Of a DNA stretch of 64,000 nt, positions 8,980-19,967 are shown one piece after another. How positions within the stretch are numbered: position 1 is the first letter of the stretch; every line of letters begins with the position of its first letter. Source of the DNA: Blautia sp. (GTDB lineage Bacteria > Bacillota > Clostridia > Lachnospirales > Lachnospiraceae); NCBI GenBank assembly GCA_030841965.1, contig JAUUSJ010000001.1, positions 51,056-115,055 on the forward strand, given 5' to 3'. Made by a program: the position numbers and the translations under genes. The notes under the pieces were generated by a model, which saw only the letters and a program-made list of their open reading frames with translations, did not search any database and had not been told where the DNA came from.

Positions 8980-10902
8980 ATGAGAGATGGTTTTATTAAA
9001 GTCGGTGCAGCCACTTTAAAAGTAAAAGTGGCAGACCCAGTATATAATACAGAGTTGATTTTAAACTCTTATGAGGAGGCAAAGAGAGAGCATGCAAAGA
9101 TTTTGGTTCTTCCAGAGCTTTGTATGACGGGATATACATGCAGTGATTTATTTTTGCAAGAGCCGATGCTTCGAGAAGTAAAAAAACAGTTACTTCGTAT
9201 TGTGGAGGCGACAAAAGGCTCGGATTTAATGCTCTGGGTTGGACTTCCGCTTGCTGTGGAGCATAAATTATATAATTGTGCGGCTGCGATTCAAGATGGA
9301 AGATTGCTCGGTATTATTCCAAAATACTACCTGCCAAACTACGGGGAGTTTTACGAGGCAAGACATTTTGCGCAGGGCAAGAAAGAGGTGAAGATGATTC
9401 GCATCGGAGGGGAAGAAGTTCCTTTTGGTATGAATATTTTATTTTGCTGTGAGGAGATGGAGGAGCTTATCGTGGCAGCCGAGATATGTGAGGATTTATG
9501 GGCGCCACTTCCACCGAGCACAGTTCACGCTGTAAACGGTGCGACGATTATCTGTAATCTATCTGCCAGCGTAGAAACAACGACAAAAGATACGTATCGA
9601 AGAAATCTGATTCATTCTCAGTCGGCGAGATTAGTCTGTGGCTATATTTACGCTGATGCGGGGGAGGGAGAATCTACGACAGATGTTGTATATAGTGCTC
9701 ATAATCTTATCTCTGAGAATGGCTCTTGTATTAAGGAGGCAAAACGTTTTATCAATGAGACGATTTATGGAGAGATTGATTTATATCGCCTTGTCGCAGA
9801 TAGAAGAAAGATGACGACATATTTGCCAGACGGTGAGGCAAATTATAAAAAAGTATATTTCTCACTGAAAGAAGAAGAAGTAAAGCTTACGAGGACATTT
9901 TCTAGAACGCCTTTTATTCCAAGTCAGAAATTCGACCGAGAAAAACGCTGTGAGGAAATTTTGACGATTCAAGCGATGGGATTAAAAAAGAGATTAGAGC
10001 ATACCCACTGCCAGTCGGCGGTCATCGGGCTCTCAGGAGGGCTGGACTCTACGTTGGCGCTTCTTGTCACAGTAATCGCATTTGATAAACTCGGATTAGA
10101 GAGGGAGAAAATTCTCTCTGTCACAATGCCTTGCTATGGAACGACAGATAGAACGTACCATAATGCTTTGACGTTGGCGAGAACTCTCGGCACAACATTA
10201 AAAGAGGTCAATATTATCGATGCGGTGGAACAGCATTTTAAGGATATTGAGCATAAGAAAGAGATTCATGATGTTACCTACGAGAACTCTCAGGCTCGTG
10301 AGAGAACGCAAATTTTAATGGATTTGGCAAATCAGTCAAATGGAATGGTCATCGGTACTGGCGATATGTCGGAGCTCGCACTCGGATGGGCAACCTATAA
10401 TGGGGACCATATGTCTATGTACGCAGTCAATGCCTCTGTTCCTAAGACATTAGTTCGCCATCTGGTTCAGTATTACGCCGATACCTGCGATAATAAGGAG
10501 CTAGAGACCGCCCTCTTAGATGTACTTGATACGCCAGTAAGCCCAGAACTCCTTCCACCAGTGGACGGAGTAATATCTCAAAAGACAGAAGATTTAGTAG
10601 GTCCATATGAGTTGCATGACTTTTTCTTATACTATATTATTCGTTTTGGATTCTCTCCTTCTAAAATTTATCGAATTGCAAGGCAGACTTTCAAGGGAGT
10701 TTATAGTGATGAAATCATTTTAAAATGGCTTAGAACCTTCTATTGGAGATTTTTTGCACAACAGTTTAAGCGCTCTTGTATCCCAGATGGACCAAAGGTC
10801 GGCTCAATCGCACTTTCCCCGAGAGGTGATTGGAGGATGCCAAGTGATGCGAGTGTTTCCTTGTGGTTAGAGGAAGTAAAGAAATTGCAGGCAAAATTGT
10901 AG
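8980..10902 (+). CDS. nadE: glutamine-hydrolysing NAD+ synthetase
   Basis: NadE amidates nicotinic acid adenine dinucleotide to NAD+ using ammonia released from glutamine. The 640 residues form an N-terminal nitrilase-type glutaminase and a C-terminal synthetase. The glutaminase Glu-Lys-Cys triad is seen in LPELCMTGYTC, IPKYYLPNYGEFYEAR and AAEICEDLWAP. The synthetase PP-loop is GLSGGLDSTLALL (about residue 350), followed by GTGDMSELALGW. An upstream in-frame ATG at 8905 exists, but it lies in the direct repeat. I chose 8980 because AGAGAGAGGAAA precedes it and the MRDGFIKVGAATLKVKVADP start fits the family. A terminator follows at once, so it is probably monocistronic. Confidence 0.95.
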   Translation: MRDGFIKVGAATLKVKVADPVYNTELILNSYEEAKREHAKILVLPELCMTGYTCSDLFLQEPMLREVKKQLLRIVEATKGSDLMLWVGLPLAVEHKLYNCAAAIQDGRLLGIIPKYYLPNYGEFYEARHFAQGKKEVKMIRIGGEEVPFGMNILFCCEEMEELIVAAEICEDLWAPLPPSTVHAVNGATIICNLSASVETTTKDTYRRNLIHSQSARLVCGYIYADAGEGESTTDVVYSAHNLISENGSCIKEAKRFINETIYGEIDLYRLVADRRKMTTYLPDGEANYKKVYFSLKEEEVKLTRTFSRTPFIPSQKFDREKRCEEILTIQAMGLKKRLEHTHCQSAVIGLSGGLDSTLALLVTVIAFDKLGLEREKILSVTMPCYGTTDRTYHNALTLARTLGTTLKEVNIIDAVEQHFKDIEHKKEIHDVTYENSQARERTQILMDLANQSNGMVIGTGDMSELALGWATYNGDHMSMYAVNASVPKTLVRHLVQYYADTCDNKELETALLDVLDTPVSPELLPPVDGVISQKTEDLVGPYELHDFFLYYIIRFGFSPSKIYRIARQTFKGVYSDEIILKWLRTFYWRFFAQQFKRSCIPDGPKVGSIALSPRGDWRMPSDASVSLWLEEVKKLQAKL

Positions 10903-10906
10903 TCAG

Positions 10907-10960
10907 AAAAAGGCAGGAAAATAATTTTCCAAGTTTAGAATTATTTTTCTGCCTTTTATC
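10907..10960 (+). terminator. terminator of nadE, possibly bidirectional
   Basis: AAAAAGGCAGGAAAATAATT (10907-10926) and its near-complement ending in CTGCCTTTTAT (10939-10960) form a long hairpin with an A-run before and a T-run after. It lies between nadE and the convergent minus-strand gene whose stop is at 10978. Confidence 0.85.
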
Positions 10961-10977
10961 CAGTTTTACCAGTATGT

Positions 10978-11421
10978 TTACGATTCTTCCAAGTTCGCTT
11001 TCTGTATTGCATTCTTCATCGCCTGCTTTAAAATCGTATTCGTATATTGACTCTCATTTTGGAAGGTCAATTCATCGATATTATCGACTGTCTCAAGCTG
11101 TTTATTAATATCATCAATCGTAGGCTGGAGAAGAGGATAGAGCGTATTAATCGATTCATCCATATCAGGTATAGAGATAGATTTAATTTTTTGGCGGTCG
11201 ACGACAACTTTTAGGTCGAGTGTCGTTCCACCGAGATTCATGGTAGAAGTATATATCCCAGCATTATACTTCATAGTAGGGGTAAGCACCTCCCCTGAGT
11301 CATCTTTTGGGAGAAAGAAAAAGATAAGAAGCAAAAGGAGAGCTATACCGAATAAGATAAAAAGCAGAGTATAGATTAATTCCTTTGCCTTAAAAATAAA
11401 TATTTTTGTATTAGAGCTCAT
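10978..11421 (-). CDS. small membrane-anchored protein of unknown function
   Basis: A 147-residue protein with one transmembrane segment at about residues 15-36 (IYTLLFILFGIALLLLLIFFF). An extracytoplasmic domain follows: PTMKYNAGIYTSTMNLGGTT, a beta-rich strand LDLKVVVDRQKIKSISIPD, and helices toward the end (NESQYTNTILKQAMKNAIQKA). The YNAGxYTSxMxLGGxxLDLxVxVD pattern resembles the FMN-binding-like domain found in short clostridial membrane proteins. I cannot see the cofactor-attachment threonine motif, so the function is left open. It is divergent from addB with 122 bp between the starts. Confidence 0.7.
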   Translation of the reverse strand: MSSNTKIFIFKAKELIYTLLFILFGIALLLLLIFFFLPKDDSGEVLTPTMKYNAGIYTSTMNLGGTTLDLKVVVDRQKIKSISIPDMDESINTLYPLLQPTIDDINKQLETVDNIDELTFQNESQYTNTILKQAMKNAIQKANLEES

Positions 11422-11543
11422 AGAGATTCTCCTTTATGTTTGAGAGCAGGATTACTGCGAAACTATTATAATGTATGCAAATGGAAAAAAAGATATGACA
11501 AAACTTCGACAGAGGAGACAAGAAAGAGAAAAAGGAGGAGAAA

Positions 11544-14500
11544 ATGCCATTACAGATGATTTTAGGAAGCAGCGGGAGTGGAAAATCACACCGCATGTAT
11601 CAACAAATAATACAACAATCACTAGAAAAGCCCGATGAAAATTTTTTTATTCTCGTTCCAGAACAGTTCACATGGCAGACGCAAAAAGAAGTGATAGAGA
11701 TGCATCCATGTCATGGAACGATGAATATTGATATGATTAGTTTTCACAGGCTTTCTTATCGTGTGTTTGAGGAACTTAGAGAGCAACCGAGAGCCGTTTT
11801 GGATGATATCGGAAAAAATATGATAATCAGAAAGCTCCTAGAGGAGAAGAAAAAGGAATTTAAGATTTTTGGCACATCCGCAGATAAGCCTGGATTTGTC
11901 GATGAGATGAAATCTCTGCTCTCCGAATTTTATCAGTACCATATCGGTGAGAGTGAGATAGATGAGATGATGAAAAAAATTCCCAAAAACACGCTCCTCT
12001 CCTATAAATTGCAGGAGGCAAAGCGAATGTTGCAAAGCTTTGAACAATTTATGGGAGAGCATTATATCGTAGCAGAGCAGCTTTTGGGATTATTGGCGAC
12101 AAAGGTGTCAAAGTCAGAGCTTTTAAGAGATAGCACGATTTTGATTGATGGATTCACGGGATTTACCCCTGTCCAGTATACCTTACTCGGGGAATTAATG
12201 AAGATAGCTAAGCAAATCTATATTACGGTCACAATCGACCCGAGGGAACAGTTCTTTCGAGATATCAAAGAGTATGAGCTTTTTGCGATGAGTAAGAGAA
12301 CAATCTTTAAAGTAAAAGAGCTTGCCAAAGAAAATGCAGTAAAGGTAGAGAGAGATTTTGTCATCGATGAAAAAATCCCGTATCGGTTTTTAGAAAATAA
12401 AGAGCTTGCACATTTGGAGAGAGAGTTATTTCGCTATCCATTTCAGCGTTATAAAAAGAAGACAGAAAATATTCAGATTTTAGTTAGCCAAAATCCAAAG
12501 ATGGAAGCGTTGATGGTGGCGAGAAAAATCGCTGAGCTTGTGAGAGAGGAGAAGCTTTCTTACCGCGATATTGCCGTTGTGACTGGAGACCAATCGAGAT
12601 ACGAGAGTAGCCTTGAGCGGGCGTTTGAGAGACTTCATATTCCGTATTTTATGGATAAAACAAAGGGGGTATTGAATAATCCGTTGATTGAGAGTATTCG
12701 AGCCCTGTTGGCGATGATAGAATATGATTTTTCGTACGATACGGTATTTCGATACTTAAAAGCGGGAATGAGCAATATAAGAACTGCTGATGTGGATAGA
12801 TTAGACTGTTATATTATGGCGACGGGGATTCGAGGTTTTTCTTCCTGGAAAAAGAAGTTTACGAGAAAGCCAAGGAAATACGAGGAAGAGGAAATCGATT
12901 ATCTAGATAAATTGAGAGAGAAATTTGTGGAGGAAATTTCTCAAATTAGAGAAAAACTGAAGGCAGATAATACTGTCGAGGAGAAGATGATTGCTCTTTA
13001 TGAATTTTTTGACCGAATGGACTATGAGAAGAAATTAAGAGATGCCAAGCTTATTTTTGAGGAGAAGGGAGATAAGGTACTCGCCAAGATTTATGACCAG
13101 ATTTTTGAGGCGGTAATCGAGCTTTTTGAAAAAATAGTGGAAATTATTGGAAAAGATAAAGTTTCTATTCGCGAGCTTGAAAAAATGCTGGATGTTGGCT
13201 GGAAGGAGATGAAGCTCGGTGTGATTCCTCCGGGACTTGACCAGGTTGTAGTCGGGGATATCGAGCGTACGAGATTAAAAAATATTAAAATTTTATTTTT
13301 TATGGGAGTAAATGAGGGAATTATTCCGAAAACTGCCCAGTCTCACGGAGTATTAAGTGATACGGAGAGAGAGAGACTAAAGGCGATTGACGCGGAGCTT
13401 GCCCCTACGACGAGAGAGGAGGCATATATTCAGCAATTTTATCTCTATCTTAATATGACCAAACCATCTGAAAAAATTTATCTCAGTCTGTCGAAGGTGG
13501 ACTTAGACGGGAAGACAATTCGACCATCCTTTTTGATTAACCGTATGACCCAGCTATTTCCAGAAATTTTGATTAGAGACGAGAGTCAGAATAAGGATAG
13601 AAAAATTTTTACAAAGGAAGATAGCTTTGATTATATGTTGGAGGGATTTTTGGCATATCTGGATGGAAAGCAGACAAAACAGTGGGAGGCGATGGCGGAG
13701 ATTTTTTCAAACTCTCAAAGTGGACGGCTCGAGATGGAGCGAATGGTTTTGAGTATTTTTTATCGCAATCAGGAATTGCCTCTCTCAAAAGCCGTGGCTC
13801 GCGCCCTATACGGTGTGAATATGAGAAATAGTGTCACGAGGTTGGAGCGTTATGCAGGCTGTGCATTTGCTCATTTTCTCCGCTATGGATTGGCTCTTGA
13901 GGAGAGGGCGGAATATAAAATTTATTCGGTCGATATCGGAAATATACTGCATAAGACGATGGAATTATTCTCAAAGGATGTATCAAAATCTTCGGAGTAC
14001 GATTGGAAGACGATAACCGATGAACAAAGGGATAGTCTCGCTGTAAATTGCGTGGCGAGAGCCGTCGAGGAAGAAAACTTGGATGTCTTGAAGGATTCTG
14101 CGAGAAATCGCTATATGATGCATACGTTTGAGAGAATTGCCAAGAGAACGCTCTGGGCTTTGCAGTCTCATATTAAGCTTGGAGATTTTGAGCCGTATGC
14201 GTTTGAGTTTGATTTTAAGACGAGAAAGGATTTAAGTTCTGTCACCTTACAGCTTCAAGACGGAGCGAAGATGGAGTTATCTGGCGTGATTGACCGAATT
14301 GACCGCTATGAGGACAAGGATGCCATTTATCTGAAAGTTGTGGATTATAAGTCGGGCAATACTTCCTTTGAAATATTTGATTTATATTATGGATTACAGA
14401 TTCAGCTTCTCGCTTATATGAATGTGGCAATGGAACTCGAGCAAAAGAAGACGGATAAGAAGGTTATCCCTGCCGGTGTATTTTATTATAATATGAAAGA

Positions 14501-14978
14501 CCCGATTATTGATGGGACAAAGTCGAAAGATTTACAGGCAGAGCTTTTAAAGCGAATGAAAATGAGTGGGCTTGTGAATCAAGAAAAAGAGCTATTGGCG
14601 CATCTGGAAAACAGTGAAAAGCCTATCTCCATTCCGATTTCTTTTACGAAGAACGGGGAGGTGTCTAAGACGTCGAGCGCAGTGGATACCGAGCAGTTTT
14701 TGGAAGTCGGAGAGTATGTCAAAGATTTAATGGTCAAAATGGGAAACGAAATTTTGGACGGAAATATTTCCATTTCTCCGTGCAAACATGCAAAGAGGAG
14801 TTCCTGCGATTACTGTGAGTATTTTGATATTTGTGATTTTGATACAAAGCTTAGGGAAAATAAATATCGAAGCTTTGCCGATTTAGATAAGGAGAGAATT
14901 TTGGAGCTGATTCACGAGAAGGAGAAGAAAGGAGGAGAAGAAGATGGCGTGGACGAGACAACAACAAGAAATCATTGA
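11544..14978 (+). CDS. addB: helicase-exonuclease AddAB, AddB subunit
   Basis: AddB is the second nuclease and Chi-recognising subunit of AddAB, which resects double-strand breaks for RecA. The protein has 1144 residues (usual about 1150). It has a helicase-like N-terminal P-loop LGSSGSGKSHRM (residues 6-17) and a RecB-type nuclease motif VVDYKSG around residue 932. The iron-sulfur cysteines are in place: one at about 773 (RYAGCAFAHFL) and three of CxxC...C type at about 1087, 1090 and 1096 (CKHAKRSSCDYCEYFDIC). The stop overlaps the addA start by 35 bp, so translation is coupled. GGAGGAGAAA precedes the ATG. Confidence 0.97.
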   Translation: MPLQMILGSSGSGKSHRMYQQIIQQSLEKPDENFFILVPEQFTWQTQKEVIEMHPCHGTMNIDMISFHRLSYRVFEELREQPRAVLDDIGKNMIIRKLLEEKKKEFKIFGTSADKPGFVDEMKSLLSEFYQYHIGESEIDEMMKKIPKNTLLSYKLQEAKRMLQSFEQFMGEHYIVAEQLLGLLATKVSKSELLRDSTILIDGFTGFTPVQYTLLGELMKIAKQIYITVTIDPREQFFRDIKEYELFAMSKRTIFKVKELAKENAVKVERDFVIDEKIPYRFLENKELAHLERELFRYPFQRYKKKTENIQILVSQNPKMEALMVARKIAELVREEKLSYRDIAVVTGDQSRYESSLERAFERLHIPYFMDKTKGVLNNPLIESIRALLAMIEYDFSYDTVFRYLKAGMSNIRTADVDRLDCYIMATGIRGFSSWKKKFTRKPRKYEEEEIDYLDKLREKFVEEISQIREKLKADNTVEEKMIALYEFFDRMDYEKKLRDAKLIFEEKGDKVLAKIYDQIFEAVIELFEKIVEIIGKDKVSIRELEKMLDVGWKEMKLGVIPPGLDQVVVGDIERTRLKNIKILFFMGVNEGIIPKTAQSHGVLSDTERERLKAIDAELAPTTREEAYIQQFYLYLNMTKPSEKIYLSLSKVDLDGKTIRPSFLINRMTQLFPEILIRDESQNKDRKIFTKEDSFDYMLEGFLAYLDGKQTKQWEAMAEIFSNSQSGRLEMERMVLSIFYRNQELPLSKAVARALYGVNMRNSVTRLERYAGCAFAHFLRYGLALEERAEYKIYSVDIGNILHKTMELFSKDVSKSSEYDWKTITDEQRDSLAVNCVARAVEEENLDVLKDSARNRYMMHTFERIAKRTLWALQSHIKLGDFEPYAFEFDFKTRKDLSSVTLQLQDGAKMELSGVIDRIDRYEDKDAIYLKVVDYKSGNTSFEIFDLYYGLQIQLLAYMNVAMELEQKKTDKKVIPAGVFYYNMKDPIIDGTKSKDLQAELLKRMKMSGLVNQEKELLAHLENSEKPISIPISFTKNGEVSKTSSAVDTEQFLEVGEYVKDLMVKMGNEILDGNISISPCKHAKRSSCDYCEYFDICDFDTKLRENKYRSFADLDKERILELIHEKEKKGGEEDGVDETTTRNH

Positions 14979-17900
14979 TGCGAGAAACTGTAATTTATTA
15001 GTGTCGGCAGCGGCAGGCTCTGGAAAGACGGCGGTCTTAGTGGAGCGTATTGTACAGATGGTATTAGATGAGAATGACCCGATGGATTTAGATGAGATGC
15101 TTGTCGTGACATTTACGAAGGCGGCTGCATCGCAGATGAGAGAGAGAATTGAGTCAAAGCTTGAGGAGGAGCTTATCAGACAGCCAGCGAATGAACATTT
15201 ACTAAAGCAGATGTCTCTGATTCATCGGGCGCAGATTACAACGATTCACAGTTTTTGTATGGACACCGTGAAGAATTATTTTTATCAGTTATCTTTGGAC
15301 CCGAATTTTAGAATTGGCGAGGAGGGGGAGATATCTCTTCTAAAGCAGGAAGTATTGGAGGAGGTATTGGAGGAGAACTATAGCGAGCCGAGTGAGCAAT
15401 TTTTGGCGTTTGTGGAGAGCTACGCACCTGGAAAGACCGATAAGGCAATCGAGGACTTGATTTTGAAGATATATGAGTTTTGTATTAGTAGTCCAAGACC
15501 AAAGCATTGGCTTTTGGAGGCAAGAAAAGGGTTCTTTGTAGAAGATGAAAAAGAGCTTGAGCAGAGCAGCTGGATGAAAAATCTGCTAAAAAATGCCAAA
15601 AAACAGTTAGAGGAATGTGAAAAAAAGCTGGCGTATGCGTTGTCTTTGGGAGAGATTCTCACAGAAAAAGTGAGAGAGCTTTTGAAAAAAGAGTATGGGA
15701 TTTTGAAGGAAGCTCTCTCAAAGGACGGATATCAAGAATGCAAAGAGGTATTAAACAAAGCTAGCTTTTCGAGATGGCCAGCCCTCACAAAAAAAGATAA
15801 GGAGATGGGGTATACAAAGGAGCAGCTAGAGCCGATAAAAGAAATTCGAGATGATGCGAAGAAGGTAGTGCAAGATGTCAGGGAAAAGTTCTTTTTCTAT
15901 GGGATTCATGAGCAGTTTGAGCAGACGAGAGAGGTTGCTCCTATGGTTGGAGTTATGGTAGACTTAGCTCTTGATTTTTATGAGCGTTTTGAGGAGAAAA
16001 AGAGAGAGAAAAATGTATTTGAGTTCCATGACTTAGAACATTTTGCACTCCAGTTATTTGTGGAAGAGTATGAGGGAGAGGATGGTCTCGACTTAGTCGG
16101 AAAGCCGAGTGAGATTGCGCTTGAGCTTAGAGAGCGCTATAGAGAGATTTTTATTGACGAGTATCAAGACAGTAATATGGTACAGGAACTTCTTCTTACG
16201 ACGATTTCTAAGGAGAGGACGAAGGGAAATCTTTTTATGGTAGGAGATATGAAGCAGAGCATTTATAAGTTTCGTATGGCGAGACCAGAAATTTTCCAGA
16301 GAAAATATGATAGATATGAGGAGGGAGAGGGAAGAGATAAGAAGATTGAGCTTCGCAATAATTTTAGAAGTCGATGGGAAGTGCTTGAGGCGGCGAATTA
16401 TATTTTTTATCAGACTATGCAGGAGGATTTCGCAAAGATGACATACGGTGAGAAAAACCGTCTCGTGCCATCGAGGGAATTTCCAGACTGGAATGGAGAG
16501 AGAAATAAGACAGAGCTTTTGCTTTTAAATCTGGAAAAAGAAGAGGAAGATTTGGAGAAAAAGAACCTGGATGTAGAAGAGATAGATGAGACGGAGGAAG
16601 AACTTACCACACTCGAGATGGAGGCGAAGCTGGTTGCAGATAAGATTAAGAACCTTGTAGAGGGAGATAAGCCTTTTTTCGTGGAAGATGAGGAAAATCC
16701 AGGTAAGGGGCGACCTGTGAGATATGAGGATATTGCAATTTTACTAAGAACGATGCAGGGAACAGCGGAGATATTTGAGGAAGTACTGAGTGAGGAGGGA
16801 ATCCCTGTGCATATGGACAGTGCGAGAAGCTCTTTTCATTCGACAGAGATTAAGACGGCAATTAGTTTATTAGAGGTGATTGATAATATATATCTCGATA
16901 TTCCTCTCGTGGCCGTACTTCGCTCACCGATTGTTGCGGTAACTGCCGAGGAGCTTGCCATGATTCGCAATCTTGTCGTACAGGAAAAGAGGAGTTCTTA
17001 TTCTTTTTACGAATATCTGGAATTTTATTTGGAGTCTGGAGAGGATGAGAATCTAAAGAAAAAGCTTTCAAGATTTTTGGATATGCTAGACGAACTTCGA
17101 GAAGAAAAAACGTATTTGGCGATAGAAGATTTAATCTGGTCCTCCTTTGAGAAAACTGGATATTATCAGTATGTCAAGGGAATGCCAAACGGTGCGAGAA
17201 GACAGGCAAATCTTGATATGCTTATGCAAAAGGCGGCAAAGTATGAGGAGACAAGCTATAAAGGTCTATTTCAGTTTATCCGATATATTCGACAGCTGGA
17301 TAATTATGAGGAGGAGTTCGGTCTAAACAGTGGACTTGTCGAGGATGATGCAGTTCGTATTATGAGTATTCATAAGAGTAAAGGTTTGGAGTTTCCCGTA
17401 GTTTTTGTGAGTAATTTATCTAAGCGATTTAATTATATGGATATCAATCAAAAATTAGTGCTTCATCAGGATTATTATTTGGGAGTGGACAAGATTGACT
17501 ATATCAATCGTGAGAAAACACCCACACTTCAGAAGAAATTTTTGCAGGAGCAGTTAAAGATAGAAATGTTGCAAGAAGAGCTTCGCGTACTCTATGTTGC
17601 TCTCACGAGGGCGAAGGAGAAGCTGATTTTGACGGCGACCATGAAAGAACTTATGAAATTTGTCAAAAAGCCGTTTGGCTCAGTATCTTATCGAAAGAGA
17701 GGGTTATCTTATCTGACGATGATGAGTGCAAAAACTTATCTTGAGTGGATTTTGCCGGCGCTGATGAATGAAAAATGCACGGATAAGATATTTGCCGATT
17801 ATGGGATGGAAAAAGATGGCAATATATCTTATATGGAGGAGGAAAGAGATTTATTCGATATCAGTATTATATCACCGAGACAGATTGTAAAAAGAAAGGT

Positions 17901-18762
17901 TGCCAAGGCTTTGGAGCAACAAATAACGAAGGAAGAACTCTTAAAGACAGAGTGGAAGGGAGAAAAAATAGAAAAGGAAAAAATTTACAAAGAATTTGAA
18001 TATCAGTATCCAAACCAGCTGGCGATTGAGGCGAGAGGAAAATGGTCTGTCTCTGAGCTAAAGAGGGAAATGCCAGAAAATGACGAGGATAGGCAGGCAG
18101 AGCAACTGATTCCTTATGAGCCAAGTCGAGAAGAAATCCAAAGTCTCAATGGAGAGAGTGAGATGGAGACTCGGATGGGAGAGGAGGATATTTTTGTAAA
18201 AACAGTTCCGTCCTTTATAGAGGAGAAAGAAGAACTTCGGTCTGCTGCGAGAGGTACAGCGGTGCATAAAATTTTGGAGTTACTGGATTTTTCTAGCGTG
18301 GAAGACAGGGAAGGTTTAAATATACAGCTAAAATCTCTCCTTCAGAGTGGAAAAATTGATGACAGGGAGTATGAGGCGGGAAGGAAGATAGGTCTTTATT
18401 CTCTCTGGAATAGCGAGATTGGAGAGAGAATGACAAAGGCCGCAAAGAGAGGATATCTGTACAAAGAGCGACAGTTTATGATAGGTATGCCGATGCGAGA
18501 GGTGGAGCCAGAAAAAGACAGCGAGGAGCTTGTTCTGATTCAAGGTATTATTGATTTGTATTTTGAGGAGGAAGATGGTATTGTTATTATAGATTATAAG
18601 ACGGATTTCATCCCGAAGGGAGAGGAGAAAGCTTGGGTGCTAAGATACGAGCCGCAGCTTTCCTATTATAAGAGAGCGCTAGAGCAGATGACTGGAAAGA
18701 GCGTGAAGGAGACGTATCTTTATGCCTTCTCTCGAAAGAAGTTTTATAGAGTTTTTGTATGA
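14944..18762 (+). CDS. addA: helicase-exonuclease AddAB, AddA subunit
   Basis: AddA is the UvrD-type 3'-5' helicase plus nuclease subunit, working with AddB in break repair. The 1272 residues contain Walker A in [12 protein letters not shown] (about 21-32) and [16 protein letters not shown] (motif Ia). Walker B is [10 protein letters not shown] at about 401-410, followed by [19 protein letters not shown]. Motif V/VI segments are [16 protein letters not shown] and [16 protein letters not shown]. The C-terminal RecB-like nuclease has IDYKTDF at about residue 1215. It begins inside the end of addB (35-bp overlap). queF and queH follow in the same direction, with a structured repeat just after the stop codon. 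Confidence 0.98.
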   Translation: MAWTRQQQEIIDARNCNLLVSAAAGSGKTAVLVERIVQMVLDENDPMDLDEMLVVTFTKAAASQMRERIESKLEEELIRQPANEHLLKQMSLIHRAQITTIHSFCMDTVKNYFYQLSLDPNFRIGEEGEISLLKQEVLEEVLEENYSEPSEQFLAFVESYAPGKTDKAIEDLILKIYEFCISSPRPKHWLLEARKGFFVEDEKELEQSSWMKNLLKNAKKQLEECEKKLAYALSLGEILTEKVRELLKKEYGILKEALSKDGYQECKEVLNKASFSRWPALTKKDKEMGYTKEQLEPIKEIRDDAKKVVQDVREKFFFYGIHEQFEQTREVAPMVGVMVDLALDFYERFEEKKREKNVFEFHDLEHFALQLFVEEYEGEDGLDLVGKPSEIALELRERYREIFIDEYQDSNMVQELLLTTISKERTKGNLFMVGDMKQSIYKFRMARPEIFQRKYDRYEEGEGRDKKIELRNNFRSRWEVLEAANYIFYQTMQEDFAKMTYGEKNRLVPSREFPDWNGERNKTELLLLNLEKEEEDLEKKNLDVEEIDETEEELTTLEMEAKLVADKIKNLVEGDKPFFVEDEENPGKGRPVRYEDIAILLRTMQGTAEIFEEVLSEEGIPVHMDSARSSFHSTEIKTAISLLEVIDNIYLDIPLVAVLRSPIVAVTAEELAMIRNLVVQEKRSSYSFYEYLEFYLESGEDENLKKKLSRFLDMLDELREEKTYLAIEDLIWSSFEKTGYYQYVKGMPNGARRQANLDMLMQKAAKYEETSYKGLFQFIRYIRQLDNYEEEFGLNSGLVEDDAVRIMSIHKSKGLEFPVVFVSNLSKRFNYMDINQKLVLHQDYYLGVDKIDYINREKTPTLQKKFLQEQLKIEMLQEELRVLYVALTRAKEKLILTATMKELMKFVKKPFGSVSYRKRGLSYLTMMSAKTYLEWILPALMNEKCTDKIFADYGMEKDGNISYMEEERDLFDISIISPRQIVKRKVAKALEQQITKEELLKTEWKGEKIEKEKIYKEFEYQYPNQLAIEARGKWSVSELKREMPENDEDRQAEQLIPYEPSREEIQSLNGESEMETRMGEEDIFVKTVPSFIEEKEELRSAARGTAVHKILELLDFSSVEDREGLNIQLKSLLQSGKIDDREYEAGRKIGLYSLWNSEIGERMTKAAKRGYLYKERQFMIGMPMREVEPEKDSEELVLIQGIIDLYFEEEDGIVIIDYKTDFIPKGEEKAWVLRYEPQLSYYKRALEQMTGKSVKETYLYAFSRKKFYRVFV

Positions 18763-18767
18763 TACTA

Positions 18768-18830
18768 GGGCGCATATTGTGCGAAGCAATCCAGTGTCAA
18801 AGGGGCAAAAGAATGTTTGCCCCAACATCT
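18768..18830 (+). repeat. two-hairpin repeat (family 2), diverged copy a
   Basis: Starts 5 bp after the addA stop codon and resembles the copies at 26856, 47041 and 59269: GCATATTGTGCGAAGCAAT, then GTGTCAAAGGGGCAAAAG and CCCCAACATC. The second hairpin here is GGGGCAAAAGAATGTTTGCCCC, a changed but still complementary version. It lies between addA and queF. Confidence 0.7.
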
Positions 18831-18854
18831 TTGTATGAGAAAGGAAGAGAAAGT

Positions 18855-19346
18855 ATGAGAGAAAAACAAGAGATGGAAGGAATCACTTTGCTTGGAAATC
18901 AAAAGACAAAGTATCCGACAGATTATGATAAAACAGTATTGGAGACATTTTTAAATAAACATCCAGATAATGATTATTTTGTAAAATTTAATTGCCCTGA
19001 GTTTACAAGTCTTTGCCCGATTACAGGACAGCCGGATTTTGCGACGATTTATATTTCCTATGTGCCTGGAGAGAAGATGGTGGAGAGTAAATCCTTGAAA
19101 CTTTATCTCTATAGTTTTCGAAACCACGGTGATTTTCACGAAGATTGTATGAATATTATTATGAAAGACTTGATTGAGCTGATGGAGCCAAAATATATTG
19201 AAGTATGGGGAAAATTCACTCCAAGAGGTGGTATCTCCATCGACCCTTATGTAAACTATGGAAAACCTGGGACAAAATGGGAGGATGTCGCCTGGCTTCG
19301 CCTCTCACAACATGATATGTATCCAGAAAAGATTGATAATAGATAA
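18855..19346 (+). CDS. queF: NADPH-dependent 7-cyano-7-deazaguanine reductase
   Basis: QueF reduces the nitrile preQ0 to the amine preQ1 in queuosine synthesis. From the ATG at 18855 the protein has 163 residues, as in the short single-domain QueF. The nucleophilic cysteine is in [16 protein letters not shown] (about residue 53), with the NADPH and dimer segments [20 protein letters not shown] and [13 protein letters not shown]. An in-frame start at 18759 would add 32 residues encoded by the repeat at 18768-18830. The ribosome site AAGGAAGAGAAAGT directly before 18855 and the family length support the shorter form. It lies 92 bp after addA and 9 bp before queH. Confidence 0.95.
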   Translation: MREKQEMEGITLLGNQKTKYPTDYDKTVLETFLNKHPDNDYFVKFNCPEFTSLCPITGQPDFATIYISYVPGEKMVESKSLKLYLYSFRNHGDFHEDCMNIIMKDLIELMEPKYIEVWGKFTPRGGISIDPYVNYGKPGTKWEDVAWLRLSQHDMYPEKIDNR

Positions 19347-19355
19347 GGGGATAGT

Positions 19356-19967
19356 ATGACAAATCAACCAAAACCAAATTTTCAAAAAGAGTTAGAAGGA
19401 GTGCTAAAGACGCTTGAGGGGCAAACGCCAAGACTTCTGCTCCACGCCTGCTGTGCTCCTTGCAGTAGCTATGTGCTAGAATATTTATCAAATTATTTTG
19501 AGATTACGGTATTTTTTTATAATCCGAATATTACGGATGAGGAGGAATATCAAAAAAGAGTGGAAGAAGTAAAAAGGCTGGTATCCGAGATGAAATTGCC
19601 AAATAAAGTCGATGTCCTAGAGGGAAGATATGAGCCGAGTGAGTTTTGGCAGATGGCTTCTGGCTTGGAGGCGGAGCCAGAGGGGGGCAGCAGATGCTAT
19701 GAATGCTATAAACTGCGCCTTAGAGAGGCAGCATTTATCGCATCCAAATACGGATATCCATATTTTACGACTACCTTATCTATCAGTCCGCATAAAAATG
19801 CAGTCTGGATAAATGAAATTGGAAGAGAGATGGAGAGAGAGTATGATAGCTTCTTCCTCCCGTCAGATTTTAAGAAGAAGAATGGATTTAAGCGCTCGAT
19901 AGAGTTATCGGAGCAATACCACCTTTATCGACAAAGTTTTTGTGGTTGTGTCTACTCGAGACGGTAA
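19356..19967 (+). CDS. queH: epoxyqueuosine reductase QueH
   Basis: QueH reduces epoxyqueuosine in tRNA to queuosine, the last step of the pathway, and replaces QueG in many anaerobes. The 203 residues carry the DUF208/QueH cysteine pattern: LLHACCAPCSSYVLE (about residues 29-43), RCYECYKLRL (about 109-118) and QSFCGCVYSRR at the C-terminus. These cysteines hold an iron-sulfur cluster and a further metal site in characterised members. The start is 9 bp after queF, so the two form a pair, probably read through from addAB. Confidence 0.95.
   Translation: MTNQPKPNFQKELEGVLKTLEGQTPRLLLHACCAPCSSYVLEYLSNYFEITVFFYNPNITDEEEYQKRVEEVKRLVSEMKLPNKVDVLEGRYEPSEFWQMASGLEAEPEGGSRCYECYKLRLREAAFIASKYGYPYFTTTLSISPHKNAVWINEIGREMEREYDSFFLPSDFKKKNGFKRSIELSEQYHLYRQSFCGCVYSRR

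Noticed and set aside
18759..18854. N-terminal extension of queF by 32 residues
   Set aside because: It is encoded by a family 2 repeat; the ribosome site and the family length support the start at 18855.
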